NCBI GenBank assembly: GCA_030562195.1
Contig: JAUJPP010000003.1
Coordinates: forward strand, 24,273,398 to 24,337,397
DNA: 64,000 bases
Direction: 5' to 3'
Source: Nipponacmea schrenckii
Taxonomy: Eukaryota; Mollusca; Gastropoda; Lottiidae
The translations under genes and the position numbers were made by a program. The notes beneath the pieces are model-generated. The model was not told where the DNA came from, ran no database searches, and saw only the letters and a list, made by a program, of their open reading frames with translations. Positions within the stretch are counted from its first letter, which is position 1; the number at the start of each line of letters is the position of its first letter. Positions 23,373-34,435 of this stretch are shown piece by piece.

Positions 23373-24550
23373 GTGAGCGTGAATGATTTTCCGATAAATA
23401 TAACAAATTATATCAGGTATCGCTTTATCTTTTACTAATAGCCTTTCAATAACTTATTTATAGCAAAGACAGAAAACCATACTTCACAGAGCATCAATCA
23501 AATTTAACACCTCACTGATCCGGATAATCCCGACAATAATAGGCCTGATCTTCATGACACTAATATTCTCGGACAAAATCAATTATTCATTGTTGAACGA
23601 ATTGATGAATGTCAAGAAAGAATAAAAAATGCTGTTTTGCACCTATAATTATTGCGAATAATTTTTTATTTTGTTATTAAGACCATGACAAAAGGCGGTA
23701 AAATCAATATTTAAAATTGACAAGCGAAATTTATGGACCGTAGAGAACAAAGTCACGTTCTGAAGATATATAATGATCTTCCATTAAACAGACATATTCA
23801 AAGTAAAGCCATAAATATCATTTAATCTTTATAATATATAAAATCGCACGTTATCAAATAAATTCCATTTTTGGAAAATCAAAAATTAACAAACTAAACG
23901 ATGTTTCTTATTGCAAGAGAGATAAGACTGTATACTCTACAAGTCGATTGAATTTTCGTCAGTGGTTATTGCTATCGTTATATTGCCTAGATGTGAAATT
24001 TTCATATGGTCCTCTAAATAAATCAGTGTAACTATAATAATGTGGGAGACATCAAAATCTGATTACAAATATTCATCAACAATCAGTGATTTACTGAATT
24101 ACGAAGTCATTAGATCAAACCATTTTAACCACAGTGTATTAGCCTATATAAATCAGCTATCGCGCCAAGCACAATATATTAGTTCTCTATATTGTTTCTA
24201 CGGCATGGTACTATAAGGGGTTATTTACATCATAATTTGACTATATATATTTACAAAATATGACATAGGAAGAGACAATGGATTCCATAACCATGCTTTT
24301 CTGAAGCAGATTTGGCTTAATAGACAAACAACACCCACTCAGACAAGACAGTAAATTTGTTTCAATCATAAATTTACTTCTACATCACCACGATAGCATC
24401 TAATGATGGTCAATCATCAAATCTAACCTTAGTTTATCAGTAACGTAATAATTCCACTTCAACAGACTAATAAATAATAAGATGATATTTGCCTTAATCA
24501 AGAATGAATAGTAATTTAATCTATTTTATGAAATCTGTGAAGCAAAACAG

Positions 24551-24564
24551 GTTGCCATGGAAAC
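24551..24564 (+). promoter_or_regulatory. X-box motif (RFX-type)
   Basis: GTTGCCATGGAAAC fits the ciliary RFX consensus GTHNYYATRRNAAC at every position. It lies 270 bp upstream of the plus-strand frame at 24836 and 2 kb upstream of minus-strand exon 1c. A weaker version, GTTTCCATGGAAAT, is at 12753-12766. Confidence 0.4.
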
Positions 24565-24835
24565 ATGACAGGTAACTCACCAGGAGGCATCAGGTACTGT
24601 GATAGAATAACTTTAAAGTCTTATTGGAATGTCAATATTTAAAGGCATAATTTTCAATATACTCGTCTTTTCCGGATCGTTATTAACTTTCTCTCGATAA
24701 TGTCCTAATATTGATTTGGACAGTGTTATAGAGGCCCGATCTACAGAGAAAACCTTGAATTGCCGTCACTTCAGTACGTTTATATTCAGTTCAAAAAAAC
24801 ATTATTGGTATAGCTTAAATTGTATACTGGTTAAG

Positions 24836-25137
24836 TTAATATTCATACAACTGTATCTTTAAATAATATTCCCAAAAGAAACAAAGCACGAAATAATAAT
24901 GAAATAAGAGATCCCATTGTGAAGACACTACAAACTGATTTCATAAAACATAGAAATGGTGAGAATAATCTTTCAAGGTTGCATTCTGGCCAAAGAAAAT
25001 TGTTCGCCGAGTTAGATACGATGGCTTCGTATGCCAGAACTAAAGAGCATAAAAGAGAACGACTCTTAGGCCTACCTGTATCCAACACGAAATCTATTTA
25101 TAGATTTACCAGACGTCACTCTCTCGGCATCCTCAGT
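24836..25137 (+). CDS. Candidate plus-strand coding exon, antisense to exon 1d
   Basis: An open frame of about 100 codons follows a poor TTAAG acceptor and runs to a TGA at 25135-25137. It includes NNIPKRNKARNNNEIRDPIV, KTLQTDFIKHRNGENNLSRL, SGQRKLFAELDTMASYARTK and EHKRERLL. The composition is protein-like. Its entry phase agrees with the exon ending at 22048. A GTGAGA at 24958 could be an internal donor. Its last 60 bases overlap the minus-strand exon at 25076-25236, so one of the two reads may be a shadow. Confidence 0.38.
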
Positions 25138-25236
25138 TGAAGAGCTTTGTCTTCCACTACTTTTACCACTGCCTAGACTACCACGAGAATATGTTCTAGT
25201 TCTCTTACTACTTCCGGTTCTCGATATTGTATCCAT
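25076..25236 (-). CDS. Candidate alternative ADGB first exon 1d
   Basis: ATG at 25236 opens 161 nt ending in phase 2 at a GTAGGC donor (an earlier GTAAAT donor at 25109 would give phase 1 and is disfavoured). The 53 residues begin MDTISRTGSSKRTRTYSRGS and end NRFRVGY; the product is Ser/Arg/Thr-rich. An acceptor-like TTTCTTCAG lies 12 bp before the ATG, so it may also be the second exon of a transcript with a non-coding leader. The plus strand here is also open (see 24836). Confidence 0.5.
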
Positions 25237-26585
25237 CGTCAGATTGAACTGAAGAAATGTTTATTGACGTATTGTAACGTGATAAAGATGCGGATGTCTA
25301 TTAGATTCCAAAGACATATCGAAAGTTTCTCTACTATACGCTTAAAATATGCTAGTTTCTAGCAATCTGGAAGACCAATACCATTGAGCATTATAGTTGT
25401 CCTCTCGCACGATGTTGATTTGGTGGACCACGACAAGAAACCCTAAAGAGCAAAGTCCATTTTAGTAGGAATCAGTGATGTTCACACCTTCACAAACTTA
25501 CATGAAACTGCAGCACATTTATATAAATATCTGCCCACAAATTGTCTTGATTAAACTGGTCTTATAATAATATGATCTCAATCAATACTCTGTGTAAAGC
25601 AAATTGTTGAACAATATATGACCACTTAAAATTGGGGTATATTTAACTAAGATTTCGAATCTCTGTATCAATAAATAAACAGTGATGGTCATAAACTAAA
25701 AGTTTGTCAACAAGAGGCTTTATAAATTATATTGTTACCAATATCATATACGAAATAACTTTCATTTCAAGTTGGAGTTCTCCCAAGGTATATTGTTCCT
25801 GAGAATGCATGAATATTGATTCGAAGCCTATGGGTCTAGCACTGGGTGACAATCGAGACGAAAATCGTAGGTCAATTTATTACCTGCACACTCAAAAAAA
25901 TGTTTCCGAAAATTTAATGAAATAAAATGAAAGCACCTAGACTCTTTTGTTCTTGGTGCAGCATACCTCTATTAAGCTACCCCATCCCCACCACCCCAAG
26001 AAATAGGAAACCAATCTTCCTTGCCGTTTCCTTAATACAAGTTCGACTATAACAACCACATGAACCCTTTTAATAGTGTTACACTGTTCGTTAGAATACA
26101 TTTCAAAGCATCACGAAGCAATCTTTTTTTTAGTCACATCTGACATTATACACATACAGCATTTGTAGCTTTGAATCATTTTCATGTGATACAGGAATCT
26201 ATCTTTAATAATCCAATTTCCGGTTGATATATTGGTGAACAATGCGGTATGCCATTGGGTAAATGATAAAATATACAAACAATGGTGATGAATGTATAGA
26301 ATACATTGTGATTGCCTTATCTAAATAATACACATTGTTATATTTTATTACTTTATCAATATTTTATTATAGATACAGGTAACATTTAAAATCTTTCTCT
26401 TCTCTCCGTCAATAGCTCCATTTTATTGAATATCAGATGAAGCTGGCAGCTGATTTCTGTACTCCCATCGGAGACAGTTTGCTATTCTCAAATAGAATAG
26501 TTAAATAGACATTTCCTTTTTGGATATTATAACTGTGCTTTAATTGATACTATAGATTCACACAATCGCAATGATAAACTAACCT

Positions 26586-26692
26586 TAACAATATTTCCGT
26601 TATTGGGAGAGATTCTAGTGCTGAAAATTGGCTGAGATCCGAACGGCTTTCGAACCAGCGATCTCAGAGTCAGGCACCTAATCACCTAATCG
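26586..26692. mobile_element. Second tRNA-like SINE copy with inverted core
   Basis: The left module (AACAATATTTCCGTTATTGG ... GTGCTGAAAATTGGCTGAG) is in plus orientation, as at 8045. The tRNA-like core after GGCTGAG is reversed: GGCTTTCGAACC (26645-26656) is the box B complement and CAGGCACCTAATC the complement of the GATTAGGTG block. Confidence 0.6.
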
Positions 26693-26860
26693 TTTACTAT
26701 TATTTTATAAGAATTGGAACAGCGGCCTCCAATAGTATTGTTAGCCTAAATACTATTTTTGGTTGAAATTACTAAAGGAGAGAAACATAGTATATTCAAA
26801 GATTAATATATCACTCTTTAAGGGCTGATATTCCAATAATCTTTAAATAAAATAGCTAAC

Positions 26861-26988
26861 CTGATAGTGGCTGATTTTGGAGAATTTCTATCTGATGAGT
26901 TGGCATCATTGGCTCCAGCTTTCAACATATTTACAGCATTCGCCAGTTTCTTGGACATTGCCAGATTTTTAAATGCTGCAGCAGCCAT
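26861..26988 (-). CDS. Candidate alternative ADGB first exon 1e
   Basis: ATG at 26988 (context GACAACATGG) opens 128 nt ending in phase 2 at a GTTAGC donor. The 42 residues begin with an Ala-rich, possibly helical segment (MAAAAFKNLAMSKKLANAVN) and end in a Ser/Asn-rich tail (SSDRNSPKSATI). The frame is compatible with ADGB exon 2. There is no known domain. Confidence 0.5.
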
Positions 26989-28630
26989 GTTGTCAGTTAT
27001 ATGAGTCCCTCCTTGGGAATTTGAAACGAAATTAAACCAAGATCAATTAACCAAGAACTAACTTCACTCCAAAATTTACATTTACCGAAGTCCTTCGAGA
27101 GTAAAACTCAATCTGAACCAAAATCTTGAACACAAAATCACTGAATTCTGTTAATCAGATTAATAGGATTAATACTTAATCCAATTATATAGCATGAGAT
27201 TTAAAGGGAGTATTCTACCAACAAAATTTTATTTGTTTCGATATCACTATTCTAGAGTAATTTGTTCACATACGACACAGTGATAATGAACTTAGATCTT
27301 CCAAGACAGTTGGAACTTGTCTACCTGTCATAGGCCTACCATACACTTTTTAAAACCAAAACTACACTACAAGGTTCTAATATTCAATATAATGTGTATT
27401 ATGCATAGGCACAAATCGATTAGCCAAATCGTATGTCGTTAAATATGTCTAATGTTTCACCAAAAAAACAAAAATCTTGCCCTCTTTAAAAAGAACCTTA
27501 ATACAATAATCTTAATCCACTGTGATTGTATATTAGCCTGTATTATAATTTCTATTTTACGTTGCTAAGACCATTAGAACGCTATCAAGTCACTTATTTT
27601 TTGCAAATAACTTGCCTATTTTTCATATTCTCTATTTCAACCTAAAAACGGTGTTAAATAAAATATGAGTATGGAATGTATAATCCGAAACAGGGCGACA
27701 CTGGTCTCCGACAACCATTTTGGCATCGCACGCTTATGATGGATTTAAACTGGTTACGTCTTTGGGGGTGGTGGGGGGGAACCTTCAGATAAAGTTCATC
27801 TAATCGTCCGAATTTTTCAATAATAAAGATGACTGATTTTTAAATTTCGACAGTTTTCTGTCACATGTGGTATCATTACACTATTGTCTTTCTGTATTCA
27901 GCTTGTCGTAAGCTAATGAGTAAAAGGCTATCCTTTGATGAGAGATTGGAAGTTTCGGGCTAAGCAAAATCACTAAAGAAGCCAACACTTTGATATATTT
28001 ATTACAAAATTATGTGGTTCGATCTAAAACAGGATATTGCAACTTTTTATGTTAATAATACCAAACCACTTAATTTGAAGCCATAAATCACTACTAGTAT
28101 TCATAACCGGTTTAAGGGAGGCAACTCTCTCAAATTGATAGACCGATATAATTAAGTAAAGATTACCAATGTAGATAAAACGGCAACAGGAAATTTAGTC
28201 ACAGAATAAATATGGCTGTTCAAAATGACATGGTCACCTTGGCTCTAAATTGGAGCAATATCGAAATGAGTTTGCCAATTCTATTTTTAACTGAAAAGAA
28301 GCTCAACATGCCTCATAAGATACAGATTGACAATGAATAAAATATTCATTTAAACGTGTTTCAAAATTCATGATGTGGTATTTGTTAATTTAACTATTTG
28401 AGACTTAGAAAGATAATCTTGAAAAATATCGGAATAGACAGTATAAGATAGGCCTATAATATATAGCCCTTACCCGGTAATTTTGTTTTAAGAGAAAGAT
28501 TACTTATTCTCTTTATGAAAACGATCAAAAAAATTATTTTTCTTAAACAATTTAAGACATTATCTTGATTATTTTAATGAACTCCGAAAGATAATTCGGA
28601 TTTCAGGAATTAACGTTATATTTGTCTTAC

Positions 28631-28692
28631 TTGAACTGATTCACCATCTTCAGCGTCTTTACTCCTTTCATCCAAGTACCTTTAGCATCCAT
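28631..28692 (-). CDS. Candidate alternative ADGB first exon 1f
   Basis: ATG at 28692 opens 62 nt (MDAKGTWMKGVKTLKMVNQF plus two bases) and ends in phase 2 at a GTAAGA donor. It is a short, basic, amphipathic-looking peptide. An AATCAG acceptor-like site lies just upstream of the ATG, so a non-coding leader exon is possible. It was picked because its phase matches the other first exons; alone the evidence would be weak. Confidence 0.42.
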
Positions 28693-29289
28693 GATTCTGA
28701 TTATATACTATTGTATTTACTTGGTATAACAGAATATATTCAAACTTTTCAGGTTCTAATTTATTGATAAATAGTGTCTATTGCATTAAATTATATGGAT
28801 TTTTTTATAGTCTACTTGGTAATTTGAGATGTAAAATAATGAGAATTATTTTTGTAGGGGTTGACAGAAGTCTAGCCTGATAAATACTTATTTGATTAAT
28901 CATATAGGTCATAGCCTAGATTCTTTTCATAAACATATATGTCTATGTAGAATCTGTATCGAGAAAATATTCAATTTTCTTAAAAGTTTGTAAGGTGTTT
29001 TTTCAAAGTGTGGATGTTATTCAATGCTCAGTACACCAATTCAAACTTTGACTCGTCCATTTTGAATAATAACTGTAACCAATACACCATTTTTGACTTT
29101 AATCTTTTATTATCAGATAAATCAGTGGAGTATGTCGATAAGAATCAATAAACAGTACCGAAGCTCATCATATTATATCTCAACTAATAATTTTTAGCGT
29201 CGGTATAAACAAGTTGTATAATATCATATTTCTATGTTCTCCAATGGCGACAATATAATGTTTTGTCTTTACCAATTCGGCCAAATTAA

Positions 29290-30290
29290 ATGCATGTTGT
29301 TATATGTGGCAAATATGTTTTTTAAACAATTGTAAGAGAATAGTATACGATTTTATATGTAAAAGCATTACGTGGTCCATATAAAAGTGTAGCACGGTCT
29401 TTATAAAAGCGAAGCGCTTCTTGTTCGCTGAAAGTATAACATGGTCCTTTTTAAAGTATAAAACATGCTCTATATAAAAGTATAGCACGGTCTTTATAAA
29501 AGCGAAGCGCTGTTCTATGAAAGTATAACATGGTCCTTTTTAAAGTATAAAACATGCTCTATATAAAAGTATAGCACGGTCTTTATAAAAGCGAAGTGCT
29601 GATCTATGAAAGTATAACATGGTCCTTTTTAAAGTATAAACATGGTCTATATAAAAGTATAGCACGTTCTTTATAAAAGCGAAGCGCTGTGTTTTATGAA
29701 AGTATAACATGGTCCTTTTTAAAGTATAAAACATGGTCTATATAAAAGTATAGCACGGTATTTATAAAAGCGAAGCGCTGTTCTATGAAAGTATAACATG
29801 GTCCTTTTTAAAGTATAAAACATGGTCTATATAAAAGTATAGCACGGTATTTATAAAAGCGAAGCGCTGTTCTATGAAAGTATAACATGGTCCTTTTTAA
29901 AGTATAAAACATGGTCTATATAAAAGTATAATCATGGTCCATATGAAAGCGAAGTACATGTACTATATAAAAGTATAATCATGGTCCATATGAAAGCATA
30001 ACATGGTCCTCATAAAAGTATAACATAGTCCATATAAAAACATAACATGGTCCTCATAAAAGTATAACATGGTCCATTTAAAAGTTTAACACGGTCTTTT
30101 AAAGTATATGATTTTTATAAATGTATAACCTGATCCTTATAAAAGAGAAGCACTGTTTCATAAAAGTATAACTTTATAAAAGTATAGCATGATCTTTATT
30201 AAAAATCTATAACATCATCCTTATAAAAGAGAAGCACTGTTTTATAAAGCAGAATATGGTCCTTATATATGATTTTTTTTGGCTTCATTA
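29290..30290. repeat. Higher-order minisatellite (about 22-bp subunits in about 89-bp units)
   Basis: Subunits such as AAGTATAACATGGTCCTTTT, AAGTATAGCACGGTCTTTAT and AAGCGAAGCGCTGTTCTATG alternate in fixed order to make a unit of about 89 bp, repeated about six times (29400-29930). Less ordered single subunits follow to 30290. Open frames through it are repeat artefacts. Confidence 0.88.
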
Positions 30291-30735
30291 CAATATAAGG
30301 CTGTCGTTATAAACGACTAATACGAAGTCATTATCTCCCTGAAGTAATCGCTTTGCATTTTGTAAATTTCTCCAGAAGTAGATAATTTCTTATCAATTGA
30401 TGTATACTGAAATTTGTAGCATAGTTTCTACTTGTGACCTAGGCCAGTGCTTCTATAGGAGAACATCTCTTATAACACCATTAACGAAGTATAATAATAT
30501 TTTGTGTTAAAATATGACATTGTTATAGAGTATGAAGATGACATTGTCTGCATAAAGTGGAGAACATTGTCTTAATTCGATAGTATCAAAGGGTTTGGGC
30601 TATTGACTGCGTATGTGTATGTTAATGTGATATTTGAATTTTAGTTAACGATTTTATCACTATTGATGCGACCTTTGTATCGTAACGTTTATTGTAGCCT
30701 TAATGATATAAATTAATAAATCTAAGCATACTTAC

Positions 30736-30827
30736 GTAACAGACGATCGTCTTCTAAGAATCGGGTTATCCAAAGGTCGTACGCTGGTTCTTCGATTCAA
30801 GTCGGGTTTGGCTGCTTTAGTCCGCAT
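30736..30827 (-). CDS. Candidate alternative ADGB first exon 1g (most distal)
   Basis: ATG at 30827 opens 92 nt (30 codons plus 2) ending in phase 2 at a perfect GTAAGT donor. The product is strongly basic (MRTKAAKPDLNRRTSVRP, then NPILRRRSSV), with RRTS and RRRSS sites. It lies 13.5 kb upstream of canonical exon 1, so joining to ADGB exon 2 would span a 17.4-kb intron. Confidence 0.48.
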
Positions 30828-33129
30828 CCTGGGCGAGGCAGTAAAACGACCCCTTTCATCTGTTGTATGATATTGAAAATATATATATATATATATTTGT
30901 ATAATGCACGATTATATGTAAAGAAAAAAAATATTATGGTGCCTGTAATGTTGCCTAGGTCTAATGTGACATTTGTCATCTGATAAAATCATGGAAATTC
31001 TGTTTAATGTAAGGCATTCTACACAAAATCAAAATATATATAACTTTCGGATTTAAAAGTATCACCGGCAAAGCTTATCTTTTAAATTTGACCTGGTGTG
31101 TAGGAGAAATACTACGATTGATTACCATGGTTGATTCAGATATATAACTATTTTGTAATTTACTTGTATTTAATTAGGAAATATTCTCCGATAGCCTGGA
31201 AATTATATCAATCAAATACATCTACTTTTTGAAGATGAACATCCACTGAACAAATAAGGAAGCATTACATGGGAGATTACTCTTAATAAACTGTCAATCA
31301 AAATATTGAAAGAATGTATTGTTGGTTAATCACTTCCTTAAAACCATCCGTTGTTTATATTTAAACAATCTCTGATTAAGGGTAGAACTTTTGTGTAAAA
31401 TTGAATATCCACAAATTCTCTTGAAATTAAGTTTTCACTCGATAATAAAATTACCGAATCATGGCAAGAATCTGTTAGAAAAAGTATGTTCTCTCGAACT
31501 TTCAGTATATGTTGCCTTTTTGACATTCTTCAACATATTCTGTGGTATTTATTAGAACCCGGGTTTTGGGAAAATCTACCGGAATAATTTTGATATTTCT
31601 GGTAATTCTATTATTTAATAAACGTTGTAGGTGACCTTAATCGTTGAATGAAATTATTTCCATTACCTCAATCGAATAATTTCCACTCTATATAACAGTT
31701 CTACTGGCCTATTGATAAAGTTAACAATTACGGAAATATTGAGATACTTTATAACCTAATGTACAGTTTTGAAGACAATTGAAATTCTGAAGGTTTGACT
31801 TACCTCTACTCATATTAAAGATGTAAAGATGGGTGTATATTAAATAACATCAGAAATCTTGACGAGTATAATCCCGGTATATTGATAATCCACACTGATA
31901 ATAATTAGTTGTTAGAGGTACACTATAGTTACTAAACGACAGATATATTTTCTATTCTTTTCATTCACTCTTACAATAGACAACTCTTACACTGTCATAC
32001 CTTTTTTATTCATAGATATATATACATTCAATAGGCAATGGGGTCGTTTTCTTATACGAATGCTTAACCACGAATAAGTGATTTGGAATATCAATTCATT
32101 CGAATAAATCGTTTATAGATAGGCTGTTTGAATTAAACATTACTTGAAAGAATCAAATGAAATCGTAGATGACATAGAGAAGCCCAGGGTTTCACCTTAT
32201 TTCTATTTTTAAATATATTTCATTTCCTAAGATCAAAATTATGCAAAACAGTAACCTAGACTGACAATTTGAAATAGGCCAACAATCATTGCAAATGATA
32301 TCAAATGTCAATATTGACAAATCGAAAGAGTCAAGTAACAGCTGCTTGCTATTGTTTAATAAGCTTATTTTTTATGTAGTACTTTATGATGTAATATAAT
32401 TATGTAGGCTATACTCTATACCAGTGCCCAACCGCATCCTTAGCTTAAAACGTATACATCAGATAATCTTGTAACGTGACTGTGTCGCCTAATCTGGTTA
32501 AGAAACGATTGTTTAAATATAATTAATGTCTCACAATATTATAGTAAACCTAATTATCGTCTAATAACATTATTATCACAATCGAGTCTAAAATATCATA
32601 GAATCAAATAGGTAATTAATACCTGTATTCCGTAATTATAATTAATTCAGAATATTTTTCGTCCGACCACTATATGATTCCAAATGCAAGCTAGCATCAC
32701 AAGTTGAATTTATAGAACGTTGCCTTCCATGAGTTTTTCAACCGTTTATTTCAACACTTCAAATTTCTAAAGAAAGGGATTTTATCAACGGAGTATTATT
32801 GTATTTACCAGTTTGAAAACATCAAATGTATCAAAATAATAGACTCTTAGATCTATTCTTCTATGATTAATAACTTTTAATTATTGATGCGAGATTGTAA
32901 ATGATATCAACGATCGTAGATAACTCGACGTAAATATCAAGATATGGGTAACTATTGACTGCTTGCTATGTTCTAATTCAAACTAAATTTTATTGACTTT
33001 ACTATAAAATCGCATGAAATCAACATTATGCAAATGAATTGGCTGAATACTATACAAGGTAATTAGAATACCGTAGTTTCTTAAGCTTGATCTGAAACGT
33101 ATAGCTTCGGCATAACATACGCCATTGAA
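30828..33129. other. Intergenic, no gene seen
   Basis: AT-rich, with a short (AT)n run near 30880. A good minus-strand donor, GAG|GTAAGT, near 31805 follows ATGAGTAG and ends in phase 1; it could close a non-coding leader exon. Nothing else is supported. Confidence 0.4.
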
Positions 33130-34435
33130 ACAGAATATTATATTTTACATTTAATCAAGGGCAATAACTCATAAACCGTCATCTGGAATCGCACCATTTT
33201 TGAACTTGTCCGAGATGTTATTAAGATGAATACACATACCAAGTTTCATTCAAATCGGATAAATACTACAGCTTCTATTGCCTACACAAGTAAATTTTAA
33301 CATTTTCTCATTAAATCAAGAGCAATAACTCATCAACAGACATCTGGCGAAATATTATCAAGATGAAAACACATACCAAGTTTCATTCAAATCGGATAAA
33401 AACTATAGCTTCTATTGCATACACAAGTACATTTTAACGTTTTTTCATTTAATCAAGGGCCATAACTCATAAACCGACATCTGGAATCGCACCATTTTGA
33501 ACTTGTCAGAGATGTTCTTAAGATGAATACACATACCAAGTTTCATTCAAATCGGATAAAAACTAAGCTTCTATTGCGTACACAAGTAATAATTAACGTT
33601 TTCTTCATTTAATCAAGGGCAATAACTCATAAAACAGGCATCTTGACTGAGATATTATCAAGATAATACACATACCAAGTTTCATTCAATCGGATGAAAA
33701 CTATAGCTTCTATTGCATACACAAGTACATTTTAAAGTTGTTCATTTAATCAAGGGCCATAACTCATAAACAGACATCTGGAATCGTGTCGTTTTCGAAC
33801 TTGTCCGAGATATTATCAAGATGAATACACATACCAAGTTTCATTCAAATCGGATGAAAACTACAGCTTCTATTGCGTACACAAGTAAATTTTAACGTTT
33901 TTCATTTAATCAAGGGCCATAATCATAACCGACATCTGGAATCGCGCAATTTCGAACTTGTCCGAGATATTATCAAGATGAATACACATACCAAGTTTCA
34001 TTCAAATCGGATGAAAACTACAGCTTCTATTGCGTACACAAGTAAATTTTAACGTTTTTCCATTTAATCAAGGGCCATAATCATAAACCGACATCTGGAA
34101 TCGCGCAATTTTCGAACTTGTCCGAGATATCATCAAGATGAATACACATACCAAGTTTCATTCAAATCAGATAAAAACTCTAGCTACTATTGCGTACACA
34201 AGTAAATTTTAACGTTTTTTCATTTAATCAAGTGCCATAACTCATAAACCGACATCTGAAATCGTGCCATTTTCGAACTTGTCCGAGATATTATCAAGAT
34301 GAATACACATACTAAGTTTCATTCAAATTGGATAAAAACTCGGGCCTGTATCGCGTACACAAGTAATTGTTGACGGACGGACGGACAGGGGTGATGGCAA
34401 TATACGTCCACATTTTCATGTGGGCGTATAAAAAT
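33130..34435 (+). repeat. Tandem-unit repeat element, about 155-bp units
   Basis: About eight units, each with TTTAATCAAGGGC(A/C)ATAACTC, CATCTGGAATCG, TTGTCCGAGATATTATCAAG, CACATACCAAGTTTCATTC and TTCTATTGCGTACACAAGTA. It ends in GACGGACGGACGGACAGGGG and a TATACGTCCACAT...ATGTGGGCGTATA hairpin. It is intergenic and has the same terminal structure as the profilin-intron copies. Confidence 0.85.

Noticed and set aside
23508..23552. A minus-strand ATG stretch ending at GTGAGG
   Set aside because: Phase 1, short, not compatible with the common acceptor.
24576..24590. A minus-strand ATGCCTCCTG followed by a GTGAGT donor
   Set aside because: Phase 1 and only three codons; treated as chance.
29300..29734. 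Minus-strand frames in the 29.3-30.3 kb array
   Set aside because: Products of the 22/89-bp repeat.
31338..31526. A 62-codon minus-strand frame from ATG 31526
   Set aside because: The only plausible donor (GTAATT) leaves phase 0, and there is no acceptor or homology.
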